Shown one piece after another: positions 5,713 through 13,017 of a stretch of DNA of 17,264 nt. This DNA is from an uncultured Lachnospiraceae bacterium. GTDB lineage: Bacteria; Bacillota; Clostridia; Lachnospirales; Lachnospiraceae. The stretch covers positions 1 to 17,264 of the forward strand of contig CAKRHL010000028.1 in the NCBI GenBank assembly GCA_934338765.1. Direction: 5' to 3'. Numbering within the stretch: the first letter of the stretch is position 1; every line of letters starts with the position of its first letter. The notes under the pieces were generated by a model. It saw only the letters and a list, made by a program, of their open reading frames with translations, did not search any database and was not told where the DNA came from. Made by a program: the position numbers and the translations under genes.

Positions 5713-7407
5713 CTATTTTTTCAATTCTTTTTCCACTTCGCTCCGGATCTTCTCCCCACCCTGGCGTTTCCATTCCTCAACAAACTTATCGAAATAGGAC
5801 AATGGCTTCTGGCCGGTCACGATTTCCAGGTACGCCTTCTTTTCCAGCTCTTCCAGACGCCACCAGTTTCCTTTCATGGTTTCGGTTTCGCCAAAAAATA
5901 ACGATTTCACCTGTCTCGTCCGTCCCTTTCCAAGGACAGAGCAAGCCGTCATACGGGATGTATAAGCGGCCCAGTCCTCCCAGGATTTCTGAGTCTCCTC
6001 CTCTTTTTTCTTATCCAGATAATTGCTGCAGGAAATATAATAGGATCCCTCCAGAAGTCCCAGGTCATCCAGCTTTTTCCGTCCCTGGATCGCATCCTTC
6101 AGAGCATCATAGCAACGCATCAGAGCATCCTTATAATCTACATTGATCGCAAGCGGACGTGCCGTAGGATCGACATTATCCTGATAATATCGTTCCATTT
6201 CGCCGACATCCTCCTCGCCATAACGCAGATCGTCAAAAAGTACACTGACAATCTTCATAACGATCTCCGGATGCTCATAGCCCTTACGGACAACAACACA
6301 TTTATCGCTTGGATTCTGGGAAGCATAGGCGGTGCTTCCGTCGGAATCTGTCCGGATCAGATACGGCTGCCACTCTGCTTCCGGATTCTTCTGCATGGCA
6401 GACATCAACGGATTATTCGGTGACCACCACGGACCAAAGAAAGAACCGCATTTTCCGGAAACGATCAGCTCAATAATATTATTGCTTTCCCTCATAAGGA
6501 AATGGTTATCTAATGTCCCCTGCCGGTACATTTTGCGCAGCTTTTGCAATGCGGATTTCGCCTCTTTCTGAACAGAACCATATACAACCTTTCCATCCTC
6601 ATTGTACAGCCATTGCTTTGGAAATGCACCACAACTCGCAAATATAATATCATTCTGATACTCATAGCTGTAACCACAGCCTCCGGTCAGCTCATCATCA
6701 CAGACAAGACCAACCGTCTGTCCCTTTCCATTTCCTCCGGGATCCTTCTGTACGAATTCATGGACAATGCGCTCCACATCCTCCACAGTCTCCGGTGCAG
6801 ACAATCCCAGCTGATCCATCCAGTCCTTCCTAAGCCAGCACAGACTCGGTCCATCCTCAATGTTCGTCTCCGGCAGTGCCATAAGCTTCCCGTCAAAGGT
6901 CACATTGTCAAGGATCTCGCTGCCATAGCTGTTATAGATCTCCTTGATCCGGCTGCTGGTACAGTCTCTATATACCTGTGTCAGATCCTCGATCATATCA
7001 TTGTCCACCAGAAGCTGCAGCAGATCCATGTCATTCACAACCATCACATCGGGCAACTCCCGGGAGGCTATGGTCATAGATAACGTCTCCTGGTAATTGT
7101 CACCCTCCCCGGCCTCAAAGGTATCCTTATTCTGTATATTTAGTTTCTTTTTAAGATATCTTGTATATCCGTTATCCTCATAAGTATCCCCCTTGGGCAG
7201 ATTTGAATTATTCAAGCCGGTCATCTTTCCAAGAGTATATGTCACTTCCTCCGGATACCGTCCAAAGGGTGTCGTCTCTGCCGTCTTCCACCCCTTCTTA
7301 TGATCCACCGTGTCCTTCTTCTCCACCGGCTGTTTACTGCAGCCGGTCAGGATCAGACATCCAGTCAGAGATAACGCCATCATCTTTTTTAATATATCTT
7401 TTATCAC
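5713..7407 (-). CDS. ABC-type solute-binding lipoprotein, LipO/YtcQ-like (family 1 extracellular binding protein)
   Basis: The 564-residue product begins with a short lipoprotein signal; the lipobox LTGC places the acylated Cys at 23. The body has the look of large carbohydrate-binding family 1 lipoproteins (LipO/YtcQ/LplA type): YNEDGKVVYGS, FFGPWWSPNN and the late SYFDKFVEEWKRQGG segment. Such proteins normally feed two LplB/LplC-type permeases, but none is encoded next to it here, so it is an orphan in this window. The start is GTG and overlaps the hicB stop by one base (TAGTG), with GGAG inside the end of hicB about 10 bases upstream, so translation is probably coupled to hicB. The next Met (residue 9) would remove the positively charged n-region. 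The substrate is unknown; oligosaccharide is the family default. Confidence 0.85.
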   Translation of the reverse strand: MIKDILKKMMALSLTGCLILTGCSKQPVEKKDTVDHKKGWKTAETTPFGRYPEEVTYTLGKMTGLNNSNLPKGDTYEDNGYTRYLKKKLNIQNKDTFEAGEGDNYQETLSMTIASRELPDVMVVNDMDLLQLLVDNDMIEDLTQVYRDCTSSRIKEIYNSYGSEILDNVTFDGKLMALPETNIEDGPSLCWLRKDWMDQLGLSAPETVEDVERIVHEFVQKDPGGNGKGQTVGLVCDDELTGGCGYSYEYQNDIIFASCGAFPKQWLYNEDGKVVYGSVQKEAKSALQKLRKMYRQGTLDNHFLMRESNNIIELIVSGKCGSFFGPWWSPNNPLMSAMQKNPEAEWQPYLIRTDSDGSTAYASQNPSDKCVVVRKGYEHPEIVMKIVSVLFDDLRYGEEDVGEMERYYQDNVDPTARPLAINVDYKDALMRCYDALKDAIQGRKKLDDLGLLEGSYYISCSNYLDKKKEEETQKSWEDWAAYTSRMTACSVLGKGRTRQVKSLFFGETETMKGNWWRLEELEKKAYLEIVTGQKPLSYFDKFVEEWKRQGGEKIRSEVEKELKK

Positions 7408-7841
7408 TATCTTGATACTCCTAACTTCGCCATAAGTGCTTCCTGTAAAACCTTAGATACATTTAAATGGGATTTTTCTGCTTCCTGATTTAACCAGTTT
7501 GGAAGGGTAACATTTCTCCTTACCGCTTTGTTATCCAATCGATTTCGATACACCGTCAGATCCACATCAACCAAAGAAAGAATCCCCTTTCCTTCCTCCG
7601 AAAATGCTCCCTGGGAAATATCTATTTCAGACATCACCGAAGGTTCTTTTATTTTCTTTCCCTCATCTTCTGCAGTAATACAGCTCAGACCAATAGCATC
7701 TCTCGCCATCATCATCGCATCTGCCATAGTCCCCTTCGGTTTCCCCTCCTCATTAGCTTCTGTTAATATCCCAAGATCCGGTACCTCAATTAAAATATTC
7801 GTATCAACATCTGTAAAAATCACTGGATATGTCACCTTCAT
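7407..7841 (-). CDS. hicB: HicB-family antitoxin
   Basis: The 144-residue product starts MKVTYPVIF. The N-terminal half is the HicB partial-RNase-H fold (YPVIFTDVDTNILIEVPDLG, then DAMMMARDAIGLSCITAEDEG), which binds and blocks HicA. The C-terminal part (RRNVTLPNWLNQEAEKSH, then NVSKVLQEALMAKLG) looks like a small DNA-binding domain for autoregulation. I place the start at the ATG at 7841 because TTGGAGG lies 8 bases upstream; an upstream in-frame TTG at 7862 would only add 7 residues and lacks a better SD. It follows hicA by 43 bases, in the usual toxin-first order. Its last codons carry the ribosome binding site of the next gene, the solute-binding lipoprotein, whose GTG shares one base with the hicB stop. 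Confidence 0.9.
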   Translation of the reverse strand: MKVTYPVIFTDVDTNILIEVPDLGILTEANEEGKPKGTMADAMMMARDAIGLSCITAEDEGKKIKEPSVMSEIDISQGAFSEEGKGILSLVDVDLTVYRNRLDNKAVRRNVTLPNWLNQEAEKSHLNVSKVLQEALMAKLGVSR

Positions 7842-7884
7842 ATTATCAACCTCCAATAACAATTCGTAAATTAAAATAATATCC

Positions 7885-8055
7885 TTATAATCCCCACTTT
7901 CTTAATATCGCTTTTGCCAGCCGCTCATTAAGTTCTCGATGTCGCGGAACCTTTTCCTCATCGTCACCCCTTTGATATATATCGTGGTTTCCACCATGAC
8001 GCACAAACTCAAAGCCTGCACTTTCCAGCTTTTTCACTAAATCTCTTTGCTTCAT
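7885..8055 (-). CDS. hicA: HicA-family mRNA-interferase toxin, 56 residues
   Basis: The ORF reads MKQRDLVKKLESAGFEFVRH, then GGNHDIYQRGDDEEKVPRHR, then ELNERLAKAILRKWGL and stop. This is a complete HicA: the dsRBD-like fold with N-terminal helix (LVKKLESAGFEFVR), the catalytic His in RHGGNHDIY, the VPRH strand and the C-terminal helix (LAKAILRKWG). HicA cuts mRNA and tmRNA until neutralised by HicB. The length is normal for the family (about 55-60). The SD GGAGGAGG sits 7-8 bases before the chosen ATG at 8055; an in-frame ATG two codons earlier (8061) is too close to it. It is first in the operon hicA-hicB-binding protein, behind a near-consensus promoter. No frameshift or missing residue was seen, so the toxin should be active. 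Confidence 0.93.
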   Translation of the reverse strand: MKQRDLVKKLESAGFEFVRHGGNHDIYQRGDDEEKVPRHRELNERLAKAILRKWGL

Positions 8056-8078
8056 TAGCATTCCTCCTCCCTATCTGT

Positions 8079-8107
8079 ATTATACACATCATCTACACAC
8101 CAGTCAA
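8079..8107 (-). promoter_or_regulatory. Near-consensus sigma-A promoter of hicAB
   Basis: Minus strand: -35 TTGACT (8102-8107), 17-base spacer, -10 TATAAT (8079-8084), followed after 23 bases by the hicA ATG with a strong SD. This is the strongest promoter in the window, which makes tight repression by HicB or HicAB plausible. Confidence 0.85.
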
Positions 8108-8132
8108 CAGTATAATGTGTATAATTTACACA
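8083..8132. promoter_or_regulatory. Candidate HicB operator array: four TACACA/TGTGTA half-sites in 11-bp phase
   Basis: On the plus strand TACACA starts at 8083, 8094 and 8127, and TGTGTA (the inverted form) at 8116: all offsets are multiples of 11. The pair 8116/8127 makes the palindrome TGTGTA-TAATT-TACACA upstream of the -35. The 8083 and 8094 copies overlap the -10 and the spacer. TGTATTATACA (8076-8086) is a further small palindrome over the -10. Occupancy by a dimeric repressor would cover the promoter on one DNA face. Confidence 0.65.
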
Positions 8133-8148
8133 CTTTCTCAGACATCAA

Positions 8149-8197
8149 AACACGATATCACAGTCACCCATCATCAGGAAATCTGTAATATCGTGTT
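8149..8197 (-). terminator. Long hairpin, 15-bp stem with one mismatch, upstream of the hicAB promoter
   Basis: AACACGATATCACAG (8149-8163) pairs with CTGTAATATCGTGTT (8183-8197) across a 19-base loop. On the minus strand the second arm runs into TTTT, so it can act as an intrinsic terminator insulating hicAB from read-through. It is AT-rich inside, so efficiency is uncertain. Confidence 0.5.
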
Positions 8198-8237
8198 CAT
8201 TTATAGAGGCTGTTTATGTCATTTTAGAAGTCTTTCG

Positions 8238-8352
8238 CAACCTTTGAGCCACCGGCTCAAAGTTGCTATGTGAAGCATAGAACCGCTTGCCTGCGTTTTA
8301 CGCAGGCTTAGCAGTTCTCTTCACTCAGAAAAACGCCGGGTTTGCGTTTTTC
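8238..8352. repeat. Compound intergenic element of four consecutive hairpins
   Basis: Four inverted repeats follow each other: 8238-8265 (12-bp stem around TTTGAGCC-ACC-GGCTCAAA with one bulge), 8266-8280 (CTATG/CATAG), 8279-8318 (outer AGAACCGC/GCAGTTCT with one G-U pair, inner perfect GCCTGCG/CGCAGGC) and 8328-8352 (GAAAAACGC/GCGTTTTTC, terminator-like on both strands). No ORF of interest lies in 8056-8413, so this 358-base gap is made of hairpins and the hicAB promoter. The density of perfect stems suggests a mobile or dispersed palindromic element or a structured RNA rather than chance. Confidence 0.6.
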
Positions 8353-8365
8353 AATATAAAACAGT

Positions 8366-8406
8366 AGTGCTTCTTAAGCAGCGTCTCTAGCTGCGCTAGA
8401 AGCACT
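8366..8406 (-). terminator. Bidirectional-looking terminator after malG
   Basis: Stem AGTGCTTCT (8366-8374) with AGAAGCACT (8398-8406) and an inner GCAGC/GCTGC stem with a 7-base loop. It lies just beyond the malG stop. On the minus strand TTTTATAT follows within a few bases and can pair with the preceding ATATAAAA; on the plus strand TTTTT follows at once. Confidence 0.75.
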
Positions 8407-8413
8407 TTTTATA

Positions 8414-9274
8414 TTAGCCTTTGACTGCTCCCGTCAGTCCGTCCGTGTAACAACGCTGCATAAACAGGAACAACACAGCAATCGGGATGGATACACAGAC
8501 CGCTCCGGCAGCAAACCGGGTATACCACTGGTAAATATTTTCCTTTTCCAGCATATTCCAAAGACCAATAGCTACCGTGTAATACTTTGCATCGGTTCCA
8601 ATGATAACCTTTGCCAGTACGAAATCGATCCACGGTGCGATAAAGGATGTCAGCACAGTGTACACAATAATGGACTTTGACAGCGGGATCGTAATGAGCC
8701 GGAATACGTTCCATTTTGTTGCTCCGTCAATGTATGCCGCCTCGTCAATGCTGCGGGGGATCGTATCAAAGAATCCCTTCGCCACATAGAACTGCAGGAT
8801 ACCGGAGCCTCCGGCATACACAAGCACCAGAGATACCAGCTTGAGAACGCCCTGGGTCATTCCAATTCCCTTTAGGATATAATAAATTGCGATCATTGCC
8901 ATAAAGCCAGGAAACATTCCAAGCACCAGTGCCACATTCAGCAAAAGCTTTCTGGACTTAAAACGAAGTCTTGAAGTCACATAAGCAATGGATACAATGA
9001 AAAATGTAGACAAGATGCAGGAAAAGATCGCTACGATCAAGGTATTTAAAAACCACTGCGGGAAGTTAAATACATCTGTGTCCGTAAAAAGGGACACATA
9101 ATTATGAATCGTCAGCTTATCCGGCAGGAAGGTACTGGAATAAGAGCCCTTGCCTGCACGGAAGGATGTCATGATCACCCAGAAGAGAGGAAATATCCAG
9201 ACCAGTGCCAGGATGGTCAGACACGCATGTACGATAAAATTCGTCAATTTCTTTCTAATGCGGTACTTATTCAT
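8414..9274 (-). CDS. malG: MalG-like carbohydrate ABC transporter permease
   Basis: The 286-residue product is a six-TM importer permease of the MalG family. The cytoplasmic coupling (EAA) motif is DEAAYIDGATKWNVFRLITI, near residues 184-203, followed by PLSK. The end TDGLTGAVKG is close to the MalG C-terminus, which reaches toward the ATPase. The first TM (about 12-35) carries ALVWIFPLFWVIMTSFR, usual for the family. It pairs with the MalF-like protein to form the membrane channel for a maltose/maltodextrin-type sugar. The ATG shares one base with the malF stop (TAATG), so the two are translated together in equal amounts. The family name is firm; the exact sugar is inferred from overall likeness to maltose systems. 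Confidence 0.9.
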   Translation of the reverse strand: MNKYRIRKKLTNFIVHACLTILALVWIFPLFWVIMTSFRAGKGSYSSTFLPDKLTIHNYVSLFTDTDVFNFPQWFLNTLIVAIFSCILSTFFIVSIAYVTSRLRFKSRKLLLNVALVLGMFPGFMAMIAIYYILKGIGMTQGVLKLVSLVLVYAGGSGILQFYVAKGFFDTIPRSIDEAAYIDGATKWNVFRLITIPLSKSIIVYTVLTSFIAPWIDFVLAKVIIGTDAKYYTVAIGLWNMLEKENIYQWYTRFAAGAVCVSIPIAVLFLFMQRCYTDGLTGAVKG

Positions 9275-10647
9275 TATTGGAATCCCTCCTCATTCTTCAA
9301 TGCCCCTGACTTGCGGTACGCCGCCAGAGAAAATACAGCTGATAATACAAATACTGCAATGGAGATCACCGCCGCGTAGTTGTAATCCTTAAAGTCCATG
9401 GTCAGTTTATACAGCCACGTTACCAGCAGATCCGTCTTACCGGCAGTACCATTATTGTAGCTTAACGCCGCCGGAGCACCCTTTGTCAACAGATAAATAA
9501 CATTAAAGTTATTGATATTTCCGATAAACTGTGTGATCAGATACGGTGTCGTCACAAACAGCATATACGGAAGTGTGATCTTGAAAAACTGTACCACTGC
9601 ATTGGCACCGTCCACTCTGGCTGCCTCATACAGATCCGCCGGAATATTCTGAAGAATACCGGTAACCTGAAGCATCGTATACGGAACACCGACCCATAAG
9701 TTCACCACGATGATGGTAATTCTTGCCCAGGTAACATCAGTCCAGAACGGAAGACTCTTCTGGATCAGTCCCAGCTGTTTTAACAGAACATTGATGGAAC
9801 CTTCCGGCTGCAGCATAGTACGGATAACTAACAGTGATACAAACTGTGGAATGGCAATGGAAAGAACGAAGATAAATCTCCACATTGCCTTCCACTTTGT
9901 TTCCTTGCGGTTAATTACGATTGCAAGGATCATTCCCAGAATATAATTTAAAAATGTAGCAAAAACCGCCCAGACGATGGTCCATCCAAGCACATGCCAG
10001 AAGGCTGTGCCAAGTCCGCTGGAGCTGTCTAAAAGCTTTCCAAAGTTTGCCAGTCCTACCCAGTCAAACAGCTTTCCCGGCGGCTGATGATTTCTGTCAT
10101 AGTTGGTAAATGCGATCGCTGCCATAAAAACAAGAGGCAGTATCGTAAATGCAAAGATACATATGATCGGCCCTGTCAACAGGGTCTTATGCATGTTCTG
10201 ATCAAACAGTGATGCTACGTCCTCACAAAAACCCGGAAGCGGCTTCCCTGCTTCCTTCAAAACCTGTGCCTGATAAGCTGATTTCAGAGAAGATCTCCAG
10301 GCAAATACAAATGCGATGATCGCAAAGACCGCCAGAATTCCATAAAGCAGGATCAACATGGAATTGTCACCGGCAGTATACTCATACACCTGCTTCGCTT
10401 CATTAAATACTTCCCCGCCCTCATTGGTTCCCAGCGTTGTCAGACCACCAAGCAATCCGAAACCACTCATGACCATAAAGGCAATAAACAGAATTTCTAC
10501 TGCCAGATACAACAGACCTTTCACGATCTGCTTTCTGCAAATATTGCCGGCCCCCATGATAACCGCACTGAGGCGGGTAAATATATCCCCGTGCCTCAGT
10601 GCATTGCTCACGGAAATGACCTTTGCATGCTCCACCTTATTTGCCAT
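9274..10647 (-). CDS. malF: MalF-like carbohydrate ABC transporter permease
   Basis: The 457-residue product has the EAA coupling motif EAARVDGANAVVQFFKITLP and the usual core TM block in its second half (from about residue 160 on). Before it come two extra N-terminal TM segments (about 47-70 and 96-117) and a charged cytoplasmic stretch (120-155), as in long MalF proteins rather than the 290-residue short type. NYDRNHQPPGKLFDWVGLANF is the periplasm-side segment seen in Gram-positive MalF. It forms a heterodimer with the MalG-like protein. AAAAGGAG precedes the ATG. It sits 60 bases after malE, with a weak 5-bp hairpin (CTGTC/GACAG) between them that may trim the mRNA so that more binding protein than permease is made. 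Confidence 0.9.
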   Translation of the reverse strand: MANKVEHAKVISVSNALRHGDIFTRLSAVIMGAGNICRKQIVKGLLYLAVEILFIAFMVMSGFGLLGGLTTLGTNEGGEVFNEAKQVYEYTAGDNSMLILLYGILAVFAIIAFVFAWRSSLKSAYQAQVLKEAGKPLPGFCEDVASLFDQNMHKTLLTGPIICIFAFTILPLVFMAAIAFTNYDRNHQPPGKLFDWVGLANFGKLLDSSSGLGTAFWHVLGWTIVWAVFATFLNYILGMILAIVINRKETKWKAMWRFIFVLSIAIPQFVSLLVIRTMLQPEGSINVLLKQLGLIQKSLPFWTDVTWARITIIVVNLWVGVPYTMLQVTGILQNIPADLYEAARVDGANAVVQFFKITLPYMLFVTTPYLITQFIGNINNFNVIYLLTKGAPAALSYNNGTAGKTDLLVTWLYKLTMDFKDYNYAAVISIAVFVLSAVFSLAAYRKSGALKNEEGFQ

Positions 10648-10707
10648 AGGACATTTCTCCTTTTACCTTACTGATTTATTCTGTCTTTCCGGACAGCCTT
10701 CAAATTT

Positions 10708-12003
10708 CTACAGTCCGTTGCTCAGAATACCCTTAACCATTTCCTTTGTCTTCTTCTCAGCGTTTGCCTCTGTAACATCCCCCTGTACGATCTCTTTTCC
10801 CATCGTCTCAGCCGGTGTCCAGTAGCTGCCCATCTCAGAAAGAAGCGGCTGTACGACTGCTGCATTTGCAATTTCGTCTGCCTGTGCCTTAATTACGGTA
10901 TCCTTCATTACTGCTTCATCTGCAGCAAGTGTTTTGTTGATCGGTGCGATTCCTCTTGACTCAAAGCGGATCTTCTGGCACTCCTCACCTGCAAGATAAC
11001 GGGCAAGTGCTACAGCAACCTCCTGATCCTCGCATTTCGGATTTACGCCAACTGCCTTGCTTCCGGCAAAGGACTTCATCTGACCTTCCTGTCCGTTAAT
11101 GGTTGCCGTAGGAAGCTGTACCGCTGCAAAATTCTTTCCAAGAGCTTCCTTGATCGCCTTTGCATCCCAGGAACCGCTGCAATATGCACCCAGCTTGCCG
11201 TCCTTAAATTTTGCAATACTGCTTCCGTCCTTCTCACAGGAGAATTTCTTATTCTTTGCAAGATTTACCATATATTTTGTTGCTGCCACACCGGCCTCAC
11301 TATCCCAGTCACAGCCTGCAGATGCATCTGTTCCGTCACCAAAGAGAGAACCGCCTGCTGCGTAGTAGAATGCTTCAATATACCAGCTGTTATCCAGTGG
11401 GAATGCAAAGTTTGTAACGCCCTTGCCCAGATCCTTTGACATCATCTTGTCCAGAGATTTTACTTCATCCTCACTGAATTTGCTCTTATCATAATACATG
11501 AACCATGTGTTTGATGTGTACGGAACTCCGTATACACTGCCGTCATATGTAACAGAATCAATCATTGCTTTTTCGTTATTCTCGTTGATCTCATCTACGG
11601 TAGATCCACCCAGCTTAGAAAGAGCTCCTGCTTCAACCAGAACCGGGATCTGATCGTTTGCATACATATAAACATCTGCTGCCGCATCCACATCCTTCGT
11701 TACCACATCCTTGGCATCTCCCTCGGAGCATACACCGTACTCAAATGTGATATTCCACTCCGGATGCTGCTCATTAAAGGAATCACACATCGCCTTGAGG
11801 ATACCGTCATCATATCCCTTTATCTTTGCCTGATCCTCCTGCGGTCCCCACACCGTCAGTTTCACATCCTTTGTCTCTGTCTTGGCACTGCCGGTATCAG
11901 AACCAGCCTTATCTGTTGTTGAAGATGTCTTGCCACACCCGGCAAATACGGATGAAATCATTGCTGTTGTCAGCAATAACGCACATAATTTTTTCGCTCT
12001 CAT
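10708..12003 (-). CDS. malE: MalE-like maltose/maltodextrin-type binding lipoprotein
   Basis: The product (431 residues) starts MRAKKLCALLLTTAMISSVF and has a lipoprotein signal ending FAGC, with acyl-Cys at residue 23, then a Ser/Thr/Asp-rich tether. The fold signs of family 1 sugar-binding proteins are present: VTYDGSVYGVPYTSNTWFMY (residues about 127-146), then YYDKSKF, and the late GEECQKIRFESRGIAPINK segment typical of MalE. I choose the ATG at 12003 because GAGGAGG lies 7-8 bases upstream; the in-frame ATG at 12030 would add nine residues (MKKNEEEFV) that are the SD region itself. It is first of malE-malF-malG. No MalK-type ATPase is encoded nearby; Gram-positive systems of this kind usually share MsmX/MsmK from elsewhere. 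The ligand is inferred, not shown. Confidence 0.88.
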   Translation of the reverse strand: MRAKKLCALLLTTAMISSVFAGCGKTSSTTDKAGSDTGSAKTETKDVKLTVWGPQEDQAKIKGYDDGILKAMCDSFNEQHPEWNITFEYGVCSEGDAKDVVTKDVDAAADVYMYANDQIPVLVEAGALSKLGGSTVDEINENNEKAMIDSVTYDGSVYGVPYTSNTWFMYYDKSKFSEDEVKSLDKMMSKDLGKGVTNFAFPLDNSWYIEAFYYAAGGSLFGDGTDASAGCDWDSEAGVAATKYMVNLAKNKKFSCEKDGSSIAKFKDGKLGAYCSGSWDAKAIKEALGKNFAAVQLPTATINGQEGQMKSFAGSKAVGVNPKCEDQEVAVALARYLAGEECQKIRFESRGIAPINKTLAADEAVMKDTVIKAQADEIANAAVVQPLLSEMGSYWTPAETMGKEIVQGDVTEANAEKKTKEMVKGILSNGL

Positions 12004-12031
12004 AACGAATTCCTCCTCATTCTTTTTCATG

Positions 12032-12051
12032 CAGCAGCTTCATTTCTGCTG
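12032..12051 (-). promoter_or_regulatory. Small hairpin in the malE leader
   Basis: CAGCAG-N8-CTGCTG gives a perfect 6-bp stem in the 5' leader, about 28 bases before the malE ATG. It leaves the SD free and has no T-run, so it may protect the 5' end of the mRNA. Confidence 0.4.
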
Positions 12052-12069
12052 TATTGATTTGATAAATTC

Positions 12070-12098
12070 ATTATAAAAGCTGGCAGTTTTTGGGTAAA
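12070..12098 (-). promoter_or_regulatory. Sigma-A-type promoter of malEFG
   Basis: Minus strand: -35 TTTACC (12093-12098), 17-base spacer, -10 TATAAT (12070-12075). The spacer (12076-12090) holds the imperfect palindrome AAAGCTG-G-CAGTTTT (one mismatched pair), placed where LacI-type repressors often bind. I saw no clear CcpA cre site and no terminator between the preceding membrane gene (stop at 12144) and this promoter. Confidence 0.65.
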
Positions 12099-12143
12099 TA
12101 TAAGGAATTTTAGAAACATACAAGATTTTCATGATATGTGTAT

Positions 12144-13016
12144 TTATGCCCGGATCTGATATCTTTTCCGGACAGTGATACAACATATTATTAAGGTTAT
12201 ATCGGCAATTCCAAAATAAAGATACGATGCCCACACCGGATACACGGGCTCCGCCAGATAACCTGTGTAATGCAGCCATACTACCGTATTTGCCATAGGA
12301 AACATCCACATGGTATCCAGATGCATTCCGCAGGAAACGACACCAAACAGGATCAGAATGCCATCCAGAAAGATCCCTGCTTTTTTGTGATTTACAAGGG
12401 TAAACAACAACAGGACCAGTGCCAGCATTGCCAGATATAATGCCAGAAGTGCCGTGCTGTGAAGCATAACCTCCCGAAGCGGAATCTGGTTGTACAAATT
12501 TTCCGGCAAAAGCTGCGTCACATAGTCCCCAGCTCTGTCTGGGAAAACGGATATGTATTTTGTGACGGCATCCGAAAAATGCAGGATCCATTGCCCACAT
12601 GGCAGGATCAGTAGGATCCCTGCCGCCATCATATAAAAAACAAGTGTAAATATGCTCAGTATAACAAACAATAGTTCCCCCAAAAGCCATGCCAGCCTGC
12701 TGCACCGGATATGAAAAAACAGACTGATGCCGCCCTCCTTCGGAAAATCAGCCATCATAGACAGGTAAAACAACGGCAGCACCAGCATGACCGCTCCGGA
12801 ATTACAAAGTGCTGCATAGGGTTCAAAACAGGATACCTTCTGAGTCATCAGACCACTGCACTGCCTCAGCGGACGGACGATCTGCTCATTAAAAAAGATC
12901 AGTAATATTCCCAACACGAATATTTTCGTACTACAGAACAGGTTTCTCCACTCCATTGCCGCAATATGTACTGCCGTTTTCATTCCGCCGGATATTCTTT
13001 TCTTTCCTTCTCCCAT
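12144..13016 (-). CDS. ABC-2-like integral membrane protein, last gene of the exporter cluster
   Basis: The product (290 residues, starting MGEGKKRISGG) has about six hydrophobic segments: near residues 30-46, 71-88, 108-135, 180-200, 210-225 and 255-275. It resembles the accessory permeases that sit beside ABC exporter ATPases, but carries no catalytic motif I can name. An upstream in-frame ATG at 13085 would add 23 residues that merely overlap the previous gene; AAAGGAGG lies 9 bases before the ATG at 13016, so I use that one. The previous stop is 13018-13020, leaving one base between the genes. The function is inferred from position: a membrane subunit of the ATPase encoded at 15205-16068. 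No terminator follows before the malE promoter. Confidence 0.75.
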   Translation of the reverse strand: MGEGKKRISGGMKTAVHIAAMEWRNLFCSTKIFVLGILLIFFNEQIVRPLRQCSGLMTQKVSCFEPYAALCNSGAVMLVLPLFYLSMMADFPKEGGISLFFHIRCSRLAWLLGELLFVILSIFTLVFYMMAAGILLILPCGQWILHFSDAVTKYISVFPDRAGDYVTQLLPENLYNQIPLREVMLHSTALLALYLAMLALVLLLFTLVNHKKAGIFLDGILILFGVVSCGMHLDTMWMFPMANTVVWLHYTGYLAEPVYPVWASYLYFGIADITLIICCITVRKRYQIRA

Positions 13017-13017
13017 A

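Noticed and set aside
6544..7083. Long plus-strand open frame (179 residues) opposite the solute-binding lipoprotein
   Set aside because: No SD, no motif, composition follows the antisense of a well-supported lipoprotein gene; treated as a shadow frame.
8210..8240. Insertion-sequence end (GAGGCTGTTTATG start of the hairpin block)
   Set aside because: No transposase, no matching terminal inverted repeat or target duplication found by eye.
12040..12705. Minus-strand open frame overlapping the last exporter membrane gene and the malE promoter
   Set aside because: It covers the malE promoter and lacks an SD; the other frame has a proper start and membrane pattern.
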